DNA of 62,302 nt from an uncultured Thermomicrobiales bacterium (GTDB lineage: Bacteria > Chloroflexota > Chloroflexia > Thermomicrobiales > UBA6265). Shown here in pieces: positions 43,952 to 52,490 of this stretch. The first letter of the stretch is position 1, and the number at the start of each line of letters is the position of its first letter. The DNA is taken from assembly GCA_902806405.1 (NCBI GenBank), contig CADCWL010000205.1, forward strand, positions 1-62,302. Reading direction: 5' to 3'. Under the pieces are notes generated by a model that made no database searches, was not told the DNA's origin, and saw only the letters and a list, made by a program, of their open reading frames with translations. The translations under genes and the position numbers were made by a program.

Positions 43952-45035
43952 GACGACCGCCGCGTCCGTCGCCGCGACCGGTACGGAGGCGAGGCCGGAG
44001 GACGTGGCGCTGCTACGCCGCATGGTCGCGGTCGAGAGCCTATCGGGCGGCGAAGGGGAGGCCGTCGACGCGCTCTGTCAGGAGATGGCGGCCCGCGGCT
44101 TTCGCACCGAGAAGGACGCCGCCGGCAACGCGGTCGGCCGGATCGGGGCCGGGCCACGGCGGATCGTCCTGCTCGGCCACATCGACACCGTCCCGGGGCG
44201 GATTCCCGTCCGGATCGAGCACGGCGTGCTCCACGGCCGCGGCGCGGTCGACGCTAAGGGGCCGCTCTGCGCCTTCGTCGCCGCGGCGGCGGTCGCCGCG
44301 GCGCGGGCGAATGCGGAACTGGTCGTGGTCGGCGCCGTCGGCGAGGAGCGGATCGGCTCGCCGGGCGCGAGCGCCGTCGCCGCCTGGCCCGCCCCCGACT
44401 TCTGCCTGATCGGCGAGCCGAGCGGCTGGGACGCGCTCTGCCTCGGCTACCGCGGTACCCTCTCCCTGCTGTATCGACTGCGCCGCGCCGGCCGCCACAC
44501 CGCGGGGCCGGGCGAGTCGGTGGCGGAGGAGGCGGTCGCCTTCTGGAACGCCGTCGTCGTCGAGGTCGGCGCCCGCAACGCCGTCCACCACGGGGCCGGC
44601 ACCTTCACCCAGACGACGCCGACGCTGCGGGCGATGGGGACCACGAGCGACGGCCTCTTCGATGAAGCGACCCTCTCGATCGGCCTCCGCCTGCCGCCGG
44701 GGGTCGACGTCCCCGGCCTCCTCTCCCGCCTTCGGGAGCTGGCCGGCGACGCCGCGCTCGAGGTCGAGGGGTCACAGGAAGGCTACCGCTCCGACAAGCG
44801 ATCCCCCCTGGTTCCCCCTTTCCTCCGCGCGATCCGGGCCGCCGGCGGCACGCCCCGCTTCACCCTCAAGCTCGGCACATCGGACATGACGGTCGTCGGC
44901 CCGGCCTGGAACTGCCCGATCGTCGCCTACGGCCCCGGCGACGCCGCCCTCGACCACACCCCCGAGGAACGGCTCCCCCTCGCCGACTACGCCCGCGCGA
45001 TCGCCGTCCTGACGGACGTGCTGGTGGCGCTGTGA
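43929..45035 (+). CDS. lysK: [LysW]-lysine/[LysW]-ornithine hydrolase
   Basis: An M20-family zinc amidohydrolase that releases lysine or ornithine from LysW. Of 368 residues, metal/catalytic motifs are [10 protein letters not shown] (His, Asp), [12 protein letters not shown] (bridging Asp), [14 protein letters not shown] (catalytic Glu pair), LIGEPSG and the C-terminal [11 protein letters not shown]. It overlaps the degenerate LysX gene upstream and the ArgX-like gene downstream (GTGA). A single LysK commonly acts in both lysine and arginine branches in archaea with dual pathways. Confidence 0.92.
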   Translation: MALSSPPETTAASVAATGTEARPEDVALLRRMVAVESLSGGEGEAVDALCQEMAARGFRTEKDAAGNAVGRIGAGPRRIVLLGHIDTVPGRIPVRIEHGVLHGRGAVDAKGPLCAFVAAAAVAAARANAELVVVGAVGEERIGSPGASAVAAWPAPDFCLIGEPSGWDALCLGYRGTLSLLYRLRRAGRHTAGPGESVAEEAVAFWNAVVVEVGARNAVHHGAGTFTQTTPTLRAMGTTSDGLFDEATLSIGLRLPPGVDVPGLLSRLRELAGDAALEVEGSQEGYRSDKRSPLVPPFLRAIRAAGGTPRFTLKLGTSDMTVVGPAWNCPIVAYGPGDAALDHTPEERLPLADYARAIAVLTDVLVAL

Positions 45036-45973
45036 CGGAGCGATCGGCCATCGGCCACCAACGACCACCCCCGAACGATCGGCCCTTGCGGCTGGGTCTC
45101 CTCGTCTCCCACCTCCGGGCGGAGGAGAAGCTGATCCTCGCGGCGGCGCGGGCACGAGGGATCGAGGTCACGCCCCTTTTCGATCGCGAGCTCGTGCTGG
45201 ACTTTGCGGCGCCGGAGGCGGCGGCTTCCGGTCTGGCGGTCGACGTCGTCCTCGACCGGAGCGTGGCCCACTCCCGGGCCGGCTACACGCTCCGGACGCT
45301 GGAGCGGTGGGGCATGCCGACGCTGAACTCCGCCGACGCGGTCCACCTCTGCGACGACAAGGCGCAGAACACCTTGGCGCTGGAGGTGGCTGGGGTGCCG
45401 ACGCCGCGGACGCTGCTCGCCTACTCCGTCGAGGCGGCTCTGCGCGCCTGCGAGTCGGTCGGCTACCCGGCCGTGCTCAAACCCGTGACCGGCTCCTGGG
45501 GTCGCTTGCTGGCGAAGGTGAACGGGCCGGACCAGGCGCGGGCGGTGCTGCGGCAGAAGCAGGAGCTCGGCTCGTTCCACCACGCTATCTTTTATGTCCA
45601 GGAGTACGTCCCGAAGCCGGACCGTGACATCCGCGCCTACGTCGTCGGCGACCGCGTGCTGGCCGCCTCCTACCGGACGGCCGAGCATTGGGTGACCAAC
45701 GCCGCCCGCGGCGCCGTCTCCGTCCCCTGCCCGATCACGCCGGAGATCGAGGGGCTGGCCCTCCGCGCCTGCGCCGCCGTCGGTGCCCGCCTCGCCGGCG
45801 TCGACCTGATCGAGACGGCGGACGGCCTGAAGATCATCGAGGTCAACACCGGCGGCGAGTTCCGCGGCCTCATGACCACGACCGAGGTCGACATCGCGGA
45901 CGAGATCGTGGCGGAGGCGGTGCGGACGGCGGGGAGAGGCGCCGTCCGCCAGGTGGCGGCGGTGGCAAGGTGA
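45032..45973 (+). CDS. LysX-family ligase, probable ArgX (glutamate-LysW ligase)
   Basis: A 313-residue ATP-grasp ligase with all active features: [63 protein letters not shown] and the metal site IIEVNTGGEFRG. The last motif differs from the NYTMEFRNS of the second active copy, which matches the Thermus LysX ending as I recall it. I infer that this copy loads glutamate (arginine branch) and the other 2-aminoadipate. Its GTG start is coupled to the lysK stop. Confidence 0.85.
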   Translation: MTERSAIGHQRPPPNDRPLRLGLLVSHLRAEEKLILAAARARGIEVTPLFDRELVLDFAAPEAAASGLAVDVVLDRSVAHSRAGYTLRTLERWGMPTLNSADAVHLCDDKAQNTLALEVAGVPTPRTLLAYSVEAALRACESVGYPAVLKPVTGSWGRLLAKVNGPDQARAVLRQKQELGSFHHAIFYVQEYVPKPDRDIRAYVVGDRVLAASYRTAEHWVTNAARGAVSVPCPITPEIEGLALRACAAVGARLAGVDLIETADGLKIIEVNTGGEFRGLMTTTEVDIADEIVAEAVRTAGRGAVRQVAAVAR

Positions 45974-46025
45974 GGATGTGAGCGAAGCCGGGGGATGCAT
46001 CGGGGCGACGCGGTCTGGCCGCTTC

Positions 46026-46165
46026 GGGTTCCCAACCCCGGGCGACAACCACGGAGCGCCGTGGATGGGGCTGAACCGATCGTGACGCATCCGGCCGGCG
46101 TTCCCCCGACCAGCTTTCGTCAAGGGGCTTCGTTCCAATAGCCCGGGGTTTTGTCCCCCCTGGGC
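46026..46165. repeat. Dispersed repeat family A, copy 4
   Basis: The left end GGGTTCCCAACCCCGGGC and right end AGGGGCTTCGTTCC followed by AGCCCGGGGTTTTGTCCCC flank about 75 bases. It lies between the two active LysX-type genes. Confidence 0.7.
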
Positions 46166-46216
46166 GGCAAGACGTCGCAGAAGCGTATTCGGCAACACGA
46201 CCCGGAGACCACCCTC

Positions 46217-47173
46217 GTGCCCACCCCCACCGTCGGCGTCCTCCTCTCCCGCGTCCGCGTTGAGGAGAAGCTGCTGCTGGCCGAGCTGGAGCGCCGCGGC
46301 GCCGCGGTCCGCCGCTTCGACGACCGCGTCTTCGCGCTCGATGTCCAGGCACCCGACCCGGCTATGCTCGGCTGCGACGTGATCCTGGAGCGGTGCGTCA
46401 ACCACCTGCGCGCCCTCTACGCGCTGAAGCTGCTGGGGGACTGGGGGGTGCCGACGGTCAACACCTACAGCGTGGCGAACGTCTGCGGCGACAAGATCCT
46501 GACCTCGGCGGCGCTGGTCCGGGCCGGGGTGCCGACGCCGAGGACGATTCTGGCCTTCACGCCGGAGTCGGCGCTAGCGGCCTGCGAGGAGCTTGGCTAC
46601 CCCCTGGTGATGAAGCCGGCGGTCGGCTCGTGGGGCCGGCTGCTGGCCCGGGTCAACGACCGCGACGCGGCCGAGGCGCTGCTGGAGCACAAGGTGACGC
46701 TCGGTTCCTTCCACCACGGCGCCTTTTATCTGCAGGAGTACGTCCGCAAGCCGGGCCGCGACATCCGCACGTTCGTGGTCGGCGACGAGACGATCGGCGC
46801 CATCTACCGCGACTCGACCCACTGGATCACCAACACCGCCCGCGGCGGGGCGGCGACGAACTGCCCGGTGACGCCGGAGCTGGACCGCCTCTCCCGGGAA
46901 GCGGCGGCGGCCGTCGGCGGCGGGGTGGTCGCCGTCGACCTGCTGGAGAGCGAGCGGGGCTTACTGGTGAACGAGGTTAACTACACGATGGAGTTCCGGA
47001 ACAGCATCGACACCACCGGCGTCGATATCCCGGCCCGGATCGTCGACTACGTGCTGGCCGTCGGGGCAGAACGGGAGGCGGGGGCCGGGGCGCGGGGTGC
47101 GAGGGCGGCGCCCATGGCGGATGATGGCCGGAACGCCGAGGCGGTGGGATCGGTCGGGTTGGTTGTTCGTTAG
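46217..47173 (+). CDS. lysX: 2-aminoadipate-LysW ligase
   Basis: A 318-residue ATP-grasp ligase with [63 protein letters not shown] and [13 protein letters not shown], the last closely matching Thermus LysX. The predicted substrate is therefore 2-aminoadipate. GTG 46217 (CGGAGA upstream) is used; the earlier TTG lies in a repeat. About 30 extra residues at the C-terminus are Ala/Gly-rich and outside the fold. Confidence 0.87.
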   Translation: MPTPTVGVLLSRVRVEEKLLLAELERRGAAVRRFDDRVFALDVQAPDPAMLGCDVILERCVNHLRALYALKLLGDWGVPTVNTYSVANVCGDKILTSAALVRAGVPTPRTILAFTPESALAACEELGYPLVMKPAVGSWGRLLARVNDRDAAEALLEHKVTLGSFHHGAFYLQEYVRKPGRDIRTFVVGDETIGAIYRDSTHWITNTARGGAATNCPVTPELDRLSREAAAAVGGGVVAVDLLESERGLLVNEVNYTMEFRNSIDTTGVDIPARIVDYVLAVGAEREAGAGARGARAAPMADDGRNAEAVGSVGLVVR

Positions 47174-47194
47174 GGGCGCTGCTCGCTGCGCCCC
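47173..47194 (+). terminator. Hairpin at the 3' end of lysX
   Basis: GGGGCGC (47173-47179) pairs with GCGCCCC (47188-47194), loop of 8, starting on the last base of the lysX stop codon. There is no T-run. It probably marks the end of the lysW-lysX transcript. Confidence 0.5.
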
Positions 47195-47269
47195 TGCGAA
47201 GTCACGGTCCACGATGCGGACGACGGCGCGGGCCGACGATCTACGATCTGAGCATGGGGGCGAAACGAG

Positions 47270-47764
47270 ATGCCGAGCAACTTCCTGAGCGGGGCCATCG
47301 CCGGCGCGGCCGGCACGATGGCGCTCGACGTCACGACCTACGGCGACATGCTCCTCCGGGGTCGCCCGTCCAGCAACGTGCCGGCGACGGTGGCGGCAAC
47401 GATGGCCGGCAAGGTCGGGATCGACCTCGGCGCGGGCGCCACGGAGGAGCAGGCCGAGAGCAAAAAGAGCGCGCTCGGCGCCCTCCTCGGCTACGGGACC
47501 GGGATCGGGATTGGCACCCTCTACGGGCTGCTCCGGCCGCGCCTCGGTGGCCTCCCCCTGCCGGTTGCGGGGACCGTGCTCGGCCTGGCGGCGATGGCGG
47601 CGAGCGACGTCCCGATCGCCGTCAGCGGCGCCTCCGACCCCCGGACCTGGGGCCTCTCCGGCTGGCTCTCCGACCTGATCCCCCACCTCGTCTACGGCCT
47701 CATTACGGCGGCGACGGTCGACGCGATCGCGGGCGCCGCCGTGGGCGGAAAGACGGCGCGGTGA
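47270..47764 (+). CDS. Small membrane protein of unknown function
   Basis: A 164-residue protein with four hydrophobic, Gly/Ala-rich segments (for example LSGAIAGAAGTMALDVTTYG, ALGALLGYGTGIGIGTLYGL, VAGTVLGLAAMAASDVPIAV, LVYGLITAATVDAIAGA). The glycine-zipper character is reminiscent of YagU-like proteins, but I cannot assign a family. Its stop overlaps the start of a histidine kinase (GTGA), so the two are coupled; it may be the kinase's sensory or membrane partner. Confidence 0.7.
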   Translation: MPSNFLSGAIAGAAGTMALDVTTYGDMLLRGRPSSNVPATVAATMAGKVGIDLGAGATEEQAESKKSALGALLGYGTGIGIGTLYGLLRPRLGGLPLPVAGTVLGLAAMAASDVPIAVSGASDPRTWGLSGWLSDLIPHLVYGLITAATVDAIAGAAVGGKTAR

Positions 47765-49209
47765 CGATCGAGGACCTCCGGCGCACGTTCCTCTTCGAGG
47801 CGTTCTCGGACGACCAGCTCCGCTGGCTCGCCGACCACGCCGAGGAGGTCGCTTACCCGGCCGGGGAGCCGTTCGTGACCGACGGGGAGCCCGTCGAGGC
47901 GCTCTGGGTGCTGCTCGACGGGGAGGTGCAGATCCTCCGGTCGATAGGGGGGCGGGAGACGGTCGTGGGGTCCGGCACCGCCGCCGGCACCTGGGCCGGC
48001 TGGCTGCCCGTCTTTGGCGACGTCTCGGTGGTGACCGCCCGCGCGCTCGTCCCCAGCCGCTTCGTGCGGATCCCGAAGGCGACGGTGCAGGAGTTGTTGA
48101 GCGGCGGCTACCCGGTCGCGATGCACCTCCTGCAAGGGATCACCTCCGGCGTCCAGAACTTTGCGGCGATGGCCGGGCAGCAGGAGAAGCTGGCGGCCCT
48201 GGGGAAACTCTCGGCCGGGCTCGCCCACGAGTTGAACAACCCGGCCGCCGCGGCGACCCGCGCCGCCAAGGGGTTGCGCGCCGCGCTGCACGACCGGGAC
48301 GCGCGCGCCCTCGCCGTCGGGCGCCTCCTCGACGCCGAGCAGGCGGCATTCCTGGTCGGTCTCGCCCGCGACTGCACCGGGCGGGCAACCGCGGTCGTCG
48401 GCCTCGGCCCGCTGGAGCGGAGCGACCGGGAGGACGCCCTCGCCGCCTGGCTCGACGACCGGGGCGTCGTCGATGCCTACGACCTGGCGCCGGCCCTGGT
48501 CGAGGCCGGCCTGACCGAGACGGACCTCGACGGCGTCACGGCGCGGATCGCCCCGGCGGCCCTAGCGGACGCGCTCGGCTGGCTCGGCGCCTCGCTCGTC
48601 GCCGACGGACTGACGGCGGAGGTCGAGCACAGCGCCGCCCGCGTCTTCGAGCTGGTCCGCTCGATCAAGGAGTATTCCTACCTCGACCGCGCCCCGGAGC
48701 AGGAAGTCGACGTCCGCGACGGGATCGAGACGACGCTCCAGATCCTCGCCTACAAGCTGCGCGGCGTCGCCGTCGAGCGCGACTACGCGCCGGATCTGCC
48801 CCGTATCACCGCCTTCGCCAGCGCCCTGAACCAGGTCTGGACCAACCTGCTCGACAACGCCGTCGACGCGGTCAAGGAGGGGACCCACGGCGAGCCGCGG
48901 ATCGCGATCCGAACCGCCCCCGCCGGCGACGGCGTGATGGTCGAGATCGCCGACAACGGCCGCGGCATCCCGGCGCAGGTTCAGGGCCGCATCTTCGAGC
49001 CCTTCTTCACGACCAAGGGGGTCGGCGAGGGGACCGGACTCGGCCTCGACACCAGCTACCGGGTCGTCGTCCGCCAGCACGGCGGCAATCTCTCGTTCAC
49101 CTCGGCGCCGGGCGCGACGCGGTTCACGGTGACCTTGCCGCGGGAAGGGATCGGCGCGGGGGCGGGCGGGGCCGATGGCGCGGAGCTGACGACGGGGGCG
49201 GGACGATGA
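47761..49209 (+). CDS. Sensor histidine kinase with cyclic-nucleotide-type N-terminal domain
   Basis: A 482-residue soluble kinase. Residues 1-130 form a cNMP-binding-like beta-roll (LFEAFSDDQLRWLADHAEEV, then GEPFVTDGEPVEALWVLLDG). The dimerisation box is EKLAALGKLSAGLAHELNNP with the phospho-His, and the ATPase domain has N-box LNQVWTNLLDNAVDAV, G1 EIADNGRGIP, F-box IFEPFFTTK and G2 GEGTGLGLDTSYRVV. No transmembrane helix is seen, so input is cytosolic or via the coupled membrane protein. No response regulator is adjacent. The gene interrupts the lysine/arginine cluster, but a metabolic link is unproven. Confidence 0.87.
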   Translation: MTIEDLRRTFLFEAFSDDQLRWLADHAEEVAYPAGEPFVTDGEPVEALWVLLDGEVQILRSIGGRETVVGSGTAAGTWAGWLPVFGDVSVVTARALVPSRFVRIPKATVQELLSGGYPVAMHLLQGITSGVQNFAAMAGQQEKLAALGKLSAGLAHELNNPAAAATRAAKGLRAALHDRDARALAVGRLLDAEQAAFLVGLARDCTGRATAVVGLGPLERSDREDALAAWLDDRGVVDAYDLAPALVEAGLTETDLDGVTARIAPAALADALGWLGASLVADGLTAEVEHSAARVFELVRSIKEYSYLDRAPEQEVDVRDGIETTLQILAYKLRGVAVERDYAPDLPRITAFASALNQVWTNLLDNAVDAVKEGTHGEPRIAIRTAPAGDGVMVEIADNGRGIPAQVQGRIFEPFFTTKGVGEGTGLGLDTSYRVVVRQHGGNLSFTSAPGATRFTVTLPREGIGAGAGGADGAELTTGAGR

Positions 49210-49347
49210 GGGCGCTTGGGGAGAATGGGGATGCTTCGCGAGACCGGGCGACCCGCCCCTATTCGCCCCCCCACCCATCGTCCGTCCGCTCATAGCTCGT
49301 CGCTCTTGGCTTCGTCGCGTTCAGCCCGAACGAAAGGAGTTCCACCC

Positions 49348-50394
49348 ATGCCAGACGTCTCCGTCGTCGGGGGGAGCGGCTACGCCGGCGGCGAACTGGT
49401 CCGCCTGCTGCTCGACCACCCCGGCGTCACCCTCAAGCAGGTCACCTCGGAGCGGAGCGCCGGCAAGTTCGTCCGCTCCGTCCACCCGAACCTCCGCAAG
49501 CGGACCGAGCTCAAGTTCTCCAGCGTGGACCGGCTCGAGCCGTGCGACGTCCTCTTCGTGGCGCTACCCCACGGCGTGGCGATGCGGAAGATGGCCGAGC
49601 TGCGGCGCAGGGCGGGCGTGATCGTCGACCTCAGCGCCGACTTCCGGCTGCGCGACCCGGCCGACTACCCGAAGTGGTACGGGCACGATCACGACCACCC
49701 GGAGCTGCTGGGCGAGTTCGTCTACGGCATCCCGGAGCTGCACCGCCAAGAGCTGGCGGAGAGCGACCTGATCTCCAGCGCCGGCTGCATGGCGACGACG
49801 GCGATCCTGGGCCTCTACCCGCTCTACCAAGCCGGCGTCGTCGACACCCGGCAGCCGGTCGTGGTCGAGGCGAAGACCGGCTCCTCCGGCTCCGGCGGCG
49901 GCCCCAGCCTCGGCTCCCACCACCCGGAGCGGGCCGGCGCGATGCGCTCCTTCAAGCCGACCGGCCACCGCCACTCGGCCGAGCTGATCCAGGAACTGAC
50001 CGTCGGCGGCGAGGTCCCCGCCGTCGCCTTCTCCGCGACCTCGACGCCGGAGGTGCGCGGCATCCTCGCCACCTCCCACGTCTTCCTCAAGGAGCCGCTG
50101 CCCGAGAAGGAAATCTGGCCGATCTTCCGGGCGGCCTACAAGGACGAGCCGTTCATGCGGCTGGTCAAGGAGGCGGGCGGCGTCCACCGCTACCCGGAGC
50201 CCAAAATCCTCTCCGGCTCGAACTGGTGCGACGTCGGCTTCGAGCGCGACCCGAACTCGAACCGCCTCGTCGTCCTGGCCGCCCTCGACAACCTGATGAA
50301 GGGCGCCGCCGGCCAAGCCGTCCAGACGTTCAACATCCGGTGCGGCTTCGAGGAGACGACGGGGCTGGAATTCGCGGGGCTGCACCCGATCTAG
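49348..50394 (+). CDS. lysY: LysY/ArgC: LysW-linked aminoacyl-phosphate reductase
   Basis: A 348-residue NADPH-dependent semialdehyde dehydrogenase. Motifs are VSVVGGSGYAGGELVRLLL, the active Cys in SSAGCMATTAILGLYPL, GSHHPERAGAMRSFKPTGH and AALDNLMKGAAGQAVQ. In this context it reduces LysW-aminoadipyl (and probably LysW-glutamyl) phosphate. ATG 49348 follows AAGGAG. It begins the second operon: lysY, VOC gene, lysZ, small ORF, GNAT, lysJ, with tight spacing or overlaps. Confidence 0.9.
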   Translation: MPDVSVVGGSGYAGGELVRLLLDHPGVTLKQVTSERSAGKFVRSVHPNLRKRTELKFSSVDRLEPCDVLFVALPHGVAMRKMAELRRRAGVIVDLSADFRLRDPADYPKWYGHDHDHPELLGEFVYGIPELHRQELAESDLISSAGCMATTAILGLYPLYQAGVVDTRQPVVVEAKTGSSGSGGGPSLGSHHPERAGAMRSFKPTGHRHSAELIQELTVGGEVPAVAFSATSTPEVRGILATSHVFLKEPLPEKEIWPIFRAAYKDEPFMRLVKEAGGVHRYPEPKILSGSNWCDVGFERDPNSNRLVVLAALDNLMKGAAGQAVQTFNIRCGFEETTGLEFAGLHPI

Positions 50395-50406
50395 GAGACC
50401 GCACAC

Positions 50407-50802
50407 GTGAGCGAGAAACCCGCGATCCGCCTCGACCACGTCGTCGTCGCCGTCTCCGACTGGGATCGGTCGAACCGCTTCTACCGCGAGGTCCTCGGGG
50501 CCGAGCCCGTCCGCGTCGGCGAGGGCTGGGCGTACCGCCTCGGCGACGGCCAGCGGCTCAACGTCCACGGACCGGGCGTGGACGGCACCCCCAACGCCCG
50601 CATCCCGGTCGCGCCGGGGGGCAGCGACCTCTGCTTCACCTGGGCCGGTCCGATCGAGGAGGCGGTCGCGCACCTGGGGGCGCACGGCGTCGCGGTCGAG
50701 CTGGGTCCGGTCCCGCGGGCCGGGGCGGCGGGACCGGGGAGGAGCGTCTACTTCCGTGACCCCGACGGCAGCCTCCTGGAGTTCATGAGCTACGACGTGT
50801 GA
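50407..50802 (+). CDS. VOC (glyoxalase/bleomycin-resistance) family protein
   Basis: A 131-residue two-repeat VOC protein: LDHVVVAVSDWDRSNRFYRE (first metal His) and SVYFRDPDGSLLEFMSY (metal Glu), with LNVHGPG between. GTG 50407 has AGGAG upstream, 12 bases after the lysY stop. It lies between lysY and lysZ, so it should be co-expressed. It could detoxify a reactive semialdehyde made by LysY, but that is inference. Confidence 0.8.
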   Translation: MSEKPAIRLDHVVVAVSDWDRSNRFYREVLGAEPVRVGEGWAYRLGDGQRLNVHGPGVDGTPNARIPVAPGGSDLCFTWAGPIEEAVAHLGAHGVAVELGPVPRAGAAGPGRSVYFRDPDGSLLEFMSYDV

Positions 50803-50815
50803 TCGGGGAGACGCG

Positions 50816-51649
50816 ATGCTCGTCATCAAGATCGGCGGCGGCGCCGCCATCGGCGAGGGGGGGTACGCCAACTTCGCCCGCGACCTGGCGGGGCTGGCCG
50901 AGCCGGCCGTCGTCGTCCACGGCGGGAACGCGGAGTTCTCCCGCCTCAGCCGCGAGCTGGGGATGCCGCCGCGGATGGTGACCTCGGCCAGCGGGCGGGT
51001 CAGCCGCTACACGGACGCCCCGACGATGGACGCGATGCTGATGGCCTACGCCGGCAAGGTCAACAAGCGCCTCGTCGCCACCTTGCGCGCGGCCGGCGTT
51101 GACGCGGTCGGCTTGAGCGCGATCGACGGCGGGATCGCGACCGGGCGTCGCAAACCGACCCTGCGCGGCACGGAGGAGGGGAAGCCGAAGGTGCTGCGGG
51201 ACGACCACGCCGGCACGATCGAGGCGGTCGACCCCCGCCTCGTCCGCCTCCTGCTCGACGCCGGGTATCTGCCCGTCCTCACCCCGCCGGCACTCGGCGA
51301 GGAAGGGGTGCCGATCAACGTCGACGGCGACAAACTGGCCTTGGAGCTGGCGATCGCGCTCGGCGCCGACGGCCTCCTCTTCTTCTCCGACACGCCGGGT
51401 CTGCTCGCCGACAAGGACGACGAGTCGACCCTGGTTCGGGAGATCGATGCCGCCGCGCCGGAGGCCGCGCTCGCCGCCGCCGCCGGCCGGATGACGGTCA
51501 AGGTCGAGGCCGCCCTCGGCGCCGTCGCGCGCGGCGTCGGCCGCGTCGTCTTCGCCGACGGCCGGGCCCAGCGGCCGATCGGGCGGGCGCTGGCCGGGGA
51601 GGGGACGGTGGTCCGGGCGGCCTCCGTGGCGACGGGAGGAGCAAGGTGA
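50816..51649 (+). CDS. lysZ: LysZ: LysW-linked aminoadipate/glutamate kinase
   Basis: A 277-residue amino-acid kinase of the ArgB/LysZ type. Motifs are LVIKIGGGAAIGEGG, AVVVHGGNAEFSRLSRELG, VDAVGLSAIDGG, PINVDGDKLALELAIALGAD and GRMTVKVEAAL. The gap in the N-acetyl-binding loop and the LysW context favour the carrier-linked substrate over free N-acetylglutamate. ATG 50816 begins 13 bases after the VOC stop. Confidence 0.9.
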   Translation: MLVIKIGGGAAIGEGGYANFARDLAGLAEPAVVVHGGNAEFSRLSRELGMPPRMVTSASGRVSRYTDAPTMDAMLMAYAGKVNKRLVATLRAAGVDAVGLSAIDGGIATGRRKPTLRGTEEGKPKVLRDDHAGTIEAVDPRLVRLLLDAGYLPVLTPPALGEEGVPINVDGDKLALELAIALGADGLLFFSDTPGLLADKDDESTLVREIDAAAPEAALAAAAGRMTVKVEAALGAVARGVGRVVFADGRAQRPIGRALAGEGTVVRAASVATGGAR

Positions 51650-51954
51650 TCGAGCGCGCGACGTCGGACGAGATTCGCGCACAGATCGACGGCACCGACG
51701 AGCACCCGGTGCCGCTGCTCGCCGAGCGCGCCGGTTACGATCGGCAGGCCCTCCGGTTCAAGCGAAGCGCCGACGAGGCACGGGCGCCGGCACGGCAGGA
51801 GCAGGTCACAGTTCGGGTGCGCCGTCCGGCGGCAGCGCCCGGCGCCACCCCACGTCCGGTCGCGCACGTCCACCGCTCCACGATCGGCTGGTCGGTTGCT
51901 GCCGAACTCGCGGCGCTCGGTCCGCCCCCGCTCGACGACCCGTGCGCGCCGTGA
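51646..51954 (+). CDS. Small hypothetical protein coupled to lysZ
   Basis: GTG 51646 overlaps the lysZ stop as GTGA. The 102-residue product begins with a charged helix-like section (ATSDEIRAQIDGTDEHPVPL, LAERAGYDRQALRFKRS) and then turns Pro/Arg-rich, so only the first half looks like a folded protein. No family is recognised. It overlaps the following GNAT gene by 13 bases. It could be a decayed or chance frame. Confidence 0.4.
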   Translation: MIERATSDEIRAQIDGTDEHPVPLLAERAGYDRQALRFKRSADEARAPARQEQVTVRVRRPAAAPGATPRPVAHVHRSTIGWSVAAELAALGPPPLDDPCAP

Positions 51955-52490
51955 CCGATCGGCGCGCCCTGTCCGGGACGGTTGTCCGCCTGGTCGCAGA
52001 CGATGACCGGGAGTGGGTCCGGCGCTTTCTGCACGAGCGGTGGGGGAGCGCAGAGATGGCCGTCCACGGCACCGTCCACCGCCCGGCCGAGCTGCCGGGG
52101 TTCGTGGCGGTGCGGGAGGGCGAGCCGCTCGCCCTCCTGACCTACGAGGAGGCCGACGCCGGGTGCGAGATCGTCGGCCTCGATAGCCTCCGGCCGGGAC
52201 GCGGCGTCGGCTCGGCGTTGCTCGGCCGGGCCGAGGCGACCGCGCGCCGGGCCGGTCGGCGTCGGCTTTGGCTCGTGACCACCAACGACCATCTGACCGC
52301 CCTCCGCTTCTACCAGAAGCGCGGCTTCGTCCTCGTCGCCCTCGATCGGGACGCGGTGACCCGGGCGCGCCGCCTCAAGCTCGAGATCCCGCTTGTCGGC
52401 GACGACGGCATCCCGCTCCGCGACGAACTGGATCTCGAAACGACCCGCTCCGCGACCCTCGGCCCACACGCACGGGAGGACCACCGATGA
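51942..52490 (+). CDS. GNAT family N-acetyltransferase in the lys/arg operon
   Basis: A 182-residue GNAT: acetyl-CoA motif IVGLDSLRPGRGVGSALLGR, then WLVTTNDHLTALRFYQKRGF. Starts GTG 51942 or GTG 51951. It overlaps the start of lysJ as ATGA, so it is translated with the pathway. Ordinary LysW pathways need no acetyltransferase, because LysW replaces acetyl protection; its substrate is unknown. Confidence 0.8.
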   Translation: MRAVTDRRALSGTVVRLVADDDREWVRRFLHERWGSAEMAVHGTVHRPAELPGFVAVREGEPLALLTYEEADAGCEIVGLDSLRPGRGVGSALLGRAEATARRAGRRRLWLVTTNDHLTALRFYQKRGFVLVALDRDAVTRARRLKLEIPLVGDDGIPLRDELDLETTRSATLGPHAREDHR

